Shown here: positions 60,261 through 64,000 of the stretch, one piece after another
Position numbering within the stretch: the first letter of the stretch is position 1
Layout: every line of letters starts with the position of its first letter
The notes under the pieces: generated by a model
Told to the model about the DNA's origin: nothing
Databases searched by the model: none
What the model saw: the letters and a program-made list of their open reading frames with translations, nothing else
Position numbers and translations under genes: made by a program
Assembly (NCBI GenBank): GCA_905250115.1
Contig: CAJNOI010000048.1
Location: forward strand, 415,113 to 479,112
Origin: Adineta steineri
Lineage: Eukaryota > Rotifera > Eurotatoria > Adinetida > Adinetidae
DNA: 64,000 bases
Direction of reading: 5' to 3'

Positions 60261-63200
60261 ATGATCCGTCCAAAAACTATTCTTAGTATTTCTATTATTT
60301 TAACGATATCGATTGTATTCACAGTTGATAGTCTTGCTGTGATGTCGATCGATCTCGGTACAGAATTTATGAAAATTGCTATTGTAAAACCTGGTATACC
60401 AATGGAAATTGCTTTGAATAAGTAAATCATATTTCTATATAAATATTTATTTAATTTATGAATTATATTTTTTCTTTAAAACAGAGAAAGTCGTCGTAAA
60501 ACACCGGTTATTGTTGCTATTAAAGGCAAAGAACGTGAATTTGGTGAAGCAGCTATTTCTCGAGTATGTATTTCTCTTCTTGATTTTAATCAAATAGTTT
60601 TGTCTTTTTTTAGTCAAGTAAAATGCCAGCACAATCTTATATGTATTTACGTGAATTAGTTGGAAAATCATTAGATAATCCTGTTATTGAACAGTATTTA
60701 AAACGATTTCCATACTATAAATTAAAAATGGATGGACATTCAAGCGAACTAGTTTTTGAACATGATAGGTAAATAATTATTAAGCATATAGTTAACAATA
60801 ATGCTAGTAAACTATTCGGAGTATAGCTATTTAAATAGATTGATTAGAGAATATTGTCTATAATTAAACTTAATAACTCATCGATTGAAAACGAAAAAGA
60901 AAAATTGAAAGTGTCTAGACTTTGTCACATCAAGTAAATGATATATAATTTAATTTCTAGTGAAACAAATTATACTATCGAAGAACTTCTTTCTATGATA
61001 TTAAAAAAAGCACGTGAATATGCATCGGATTTTGCTGAACAATCTGTTGATTCTGCTGTTATAACTATTCCACCATATTTTACACAATCTGAACGACGTG
61101 CTGTTAAACGTGCATGTGAATTAGCAAATATAAAATTACTTCAATTAATGAATGATAATACAGCTGTTGCACTTAATTATGGTATATTTCGTCGTAAAGA
61201 TTTTAATGCAACTGGTTCAACTTATTTATTTTATGATATGGGTTCACAATCAACAACATGTACGATAGCAACATTTCATTTAGTTAAAACAAAAGAAAAT
61301 GGTTATCTTGAAGAAGTACCACAATTAACAATAAAAGCTGTTGCATTTGATCGAGATCTAGGTGGTTTAGAATTTCAAATACGTTTACGAGATTATTTAG
61401 CTAAGAAATTTCAAGAACATCATCCAAAAATCGATATATTTCAAAATGCACGAGCTTTAACAAAATTATTTCGTGAAGCTGAACGTGCTAAACATGTTTT
61501 AAGTGCTAATAATGAATATACAGCGCAAGTTGAAGGTTTAGTTGATGAAATTGATTTTAAACATCGCCTTACACGTGAACAATTCGAAGATTTATGTAAA
61601 GATCTTTTTCAACGAGTTAGACGACCTGTTGAAGAAGTACTCAGCACAAGTGAAATCACATTAGTAAGATTTTTATAATATTCTCGATCGTCAGATTGGA
61701 TAGAAATGTTTTTTTGACCTATGTTCTTTATCTCTAGACTTATTGCATAGTATCTATCATCATATATTCTATAAGATTATACCCTTATTTTGAGATTCTG
61801 TCATCAGATAAACACATTTTCTTCACATAGATTAAAACAATGAAGACAGTTTCAATGTCATATCATGTGCTTATTATTGTCCTTCTATTTGAAAAGTATA
61901 CAGGTGGATCTACCTAATGAATAGAACAAACTAATCATTTGTGTTTGTGAGTTTAGAAGGTCTTACGTTATTGTTATCGATATAACTATGATTCATTTTG
62001 TATTTCTTGAATCTTCGATTAGCTGAGTCATACTTTTTAATATACTTAATTTAGAGCGAAATTCAACAAGTACTTTTATTCGGTGGTGCAACACGTATTC
62101 CACGTGTTCAAGAAGAATTAGCTAAATCACTTGGCGGGTTTGTTTTTTTTTCTATATGAAAATTTCTTCAAATAGAAATTTTGTTTTTTGTCCTATAGAA
62201 TTGATCTTGGTAAAAGTTTAAATACTGATGAAGCTGCTGCTATGGGTGCTGTTTATCAAGCTGCAGCACTTTCAAAAGGTTATCGTGTTAAAAAATTTCT
62301 TATTAAAGATGCTAATCAATATCCAATCAATGTTCAATTTGAAAAACATGCAGATTCATCAGCTGACAGTTCAGAACAAAAATTAGTCGATCGAACATTA
62401 TTTAATCGAAATAATCTATATCCAAATCGAAAAGTTATGACATTTAATCGACATATCGAAGATTTTACATTTGATGTTCATTATGGAAATTTAACATATC
62501 TTTCAAATACTGACAAACGGTAAAATCATATAAAGAATTGATCAATGTATATATGTTTTATCTTTCTGTAGAGCACTTGGTCAAACAGAATTAATTCATG
62601 TAAGCGTTAGTGGTGCCGATAAAGCTTATGAAAAACATAAAGATACAAGTGAATCAAAAGGTATTAAAGCACACTTTCAATTAGATGATAATTGTCTTCT
62701 TACTCTTGATCGAGTATGTAACAATAGATATGAAATTTGTTTTCTTTTATTTTCTTCTATTGAATTAATTTTAGGTTGAATTTGTTTTCGAACGAAAAGA
62801 AACTGAAGCTGATCGAAATAGCACAGATGATGATGCATCAACATTATCAAGTAGATTAATATATATTCTTTCATCAATGTTTTTTAATTCTATTTTACAG
62901 AATTAGGTAGCAAAATTTCAAGTTTCTTTTCATCACGTGGTTCAGCATCTGAAAATGAAAATAATAATACAACAAATACTACTAATGAAGAGATTCCAAC
63001 CGTAATAAGAATCTTTTTTTCTTCTAAGATGAAATAAATGTGATTGTTTTTTTCGTAGAATAATACCGAAACAAATAGTAGTGAAGAAACTGCAAAACCA
63101 ATTGATGAAAAAGGTAAATATATACATTCATCGAAGGATAGGAATCTATTTCTTTTACATATAGAAATAACAAATACAACAGAAAACACAACAACTACCA

Positions 63201-63950
63201 CAACCACACCAACAACAACAACAGCACCACCACCAAAAATGATCACAATTCGTGAACCATTGGAATATAAAGTAGAATCACGTGATTATGCTGATCCAAC
63301 AGCAGAAACTCAAGAACTATCAAGAAAGAAGTAATTCATTTCATAGATCGAAAATAAGAGAGATAGTAGATCTAGAGAGCTCATCCTCAAATCGTATTCA
63401 TTTTGATCTAACATTCGTTAATTATATATTTTAAATTTATGTACTTTAGATTAATTGCTTTGGATGAACACGATCGTGAAATATTAGCTCTTGCTACTGC
63501 AAAAAATAATCTTGAATCATTTATTTATGATATGCGTGATAAACTTGAACATGATGCAATCTATAAAAAATCTGTAACAGCTGATGATCACGCAAAAATA
63601 AGTGATAAATTATCTGAAGTTGATTCATGGTTATGGGATGATGGTATTAATGCTGATGTTAAAGTAAAAAACAAACAAATTTTTTTCTTCTACTATCTTT
63701 TTTTTCTGTTACATAATAGACACTCAAATCGAAATTAGAAGAATTGAAAACTTTAACAAAATCATTAAAATTACGTGTACGTGAAGTTGATTTACGTCCA
63801 CAAAAAATTAAAGAACTTAAAGAGGCACTTAATTCTACTGAACATTTTGTTCAAGCAACACGTCTTCTATTTATAAAAAAAGATGAAGATGATCGACCAT
63901 TTACTGATGGAGAAATAATTGCAGTAGAAAAAATTATTAAAGATACATAT
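60261..63950 (+). CDS. HYOU1: Hypoxia up-regulated protein 1 (HYOU1/GRP170), 3' end beyond window
   Basis: Large HSP70-family ER chaperone and nucleotide exchange factor. Visible exons: 60261-60421, 60485-60563, 60614-60768, 60961-61663, 62055-62137, 62199-62519, 62572-62713, 62775-62850, 62901-63001, 63059-63113, 63165-63330, 63450-63663, 63720-63950, giving 829 residues, then a GTAAGT donor. A signal peptide ([20 protein letters not shown]) leads into the ATPase start [70 protein letters not shown] and [20 protein letters not shown] are family hallmarks. The substrate-binding part has [13 protein letters not shown] and [12 protein letters not shown], then an Asn/Thr-rich acidic loop ([16 protein letters not shown]). 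The C-terminal helical domain begins [14 protein letters not shown]. About 170 residues and any ER-retention signal lie beyond the window. Confidence 0.96.
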
Positions 63951-64000
63951 GTAAGTTATTCTTTTTTTTGTTAATAGAATACTGTTTTAGTAACAAAAAA

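Noticed and set aside
1-64000. CRISPR arrays, tRNA, rRNA, spliced-leader RNA genes
   Set aside because: None seen by eye. A covariance-model scan would be needed to exclude small RNA genes.

Overview
The window looks like an AT-rich, gene-dense nuclear region of a small invertebrate, most likely a bdelloid rotifer (Rotaria or Adineta type). The gene set is animal: calsyntenin, PDE4, METTL13, a PX/SH3 adaptor, HEXIM and two rhodopsin-type GPCRs. Most introns are only about 50-60 bp with GT-AG ends and T-rich acceptors, and several genes have an acceptor-like AG just before the ATG, as expected where spliced-leader trans-splicing occurs. The phylum-level call is inference. Two 10-N assembly gaps lie at 13061-13070 and 48893-48902.

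Layout. 1-399 (+): C-terminus of glucose-6-phosphate isomerase. 825-2123 (+): eIF3 subunit I, seven exons, 325 codons. 3385-6914 (+): JADE-type PHD protein. 7593-11871 (+): calsyntenin ectodomain whose reading frame ends inside a 282-bp palindromic hAT-like element. 13625-13930 and 14919-15281 (+): two small secreted Cys-rich proteins sharing one module. 17803-34906 (+): a 17-kb PDE4 (dunce) locus with ten candidate alternative first exons. 36321-39874 (+): METTL13. 39961-42538 (+): PX plus three-SH3 adaptor with a Gln-rich tail, 86 bp downstream of METTL13. 43814-44767 (+): intronless GPCR. 46292-50575 (+): SAC1 phosphoinositide phosphatase with one repeat-filled 1.77-kb intron. 51086-52204 (+): membrane alpha/beta hydrolase. 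52727-54210: a 1.5-kb imperfect palindrome. 54648-56416 (-): five-exon peptide-type GPCR. 58320-60125 (+): HEXIM-like P-TEFb inhibitor. 60261 to the window end (+): HYOU1/GRP170 ER chaperone, cut by the edge.

Exon joins were worked out by hand. For every complete multi-exon model listed, the exon lengths sum to a multiple of three and the joined protein follows the family across each junction, so those models are strong. The genes are mostly independent housekeeping or signalling genes. Two tight head-to-tail pairs (METTL13/PX-SH3 and HEXIM/HYOU1) could be co-transcribed. The accessory content is four inverted-repeat mobile-element relics, three inside introns or intergenic DNA and one at the calsyntenin 3' end, plus a minisatellite structure in SAC1. 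No tRNA, rRNA, CRISPR array or transposase gene was recognised. No wholly new biological system was found. The most unusual observations are the common splice phase of the PDE4 first exons, the transposon-made calsyntenin C-terminus, the foldback-like SAC1 intron and the membrane insertion in the hydrolase.
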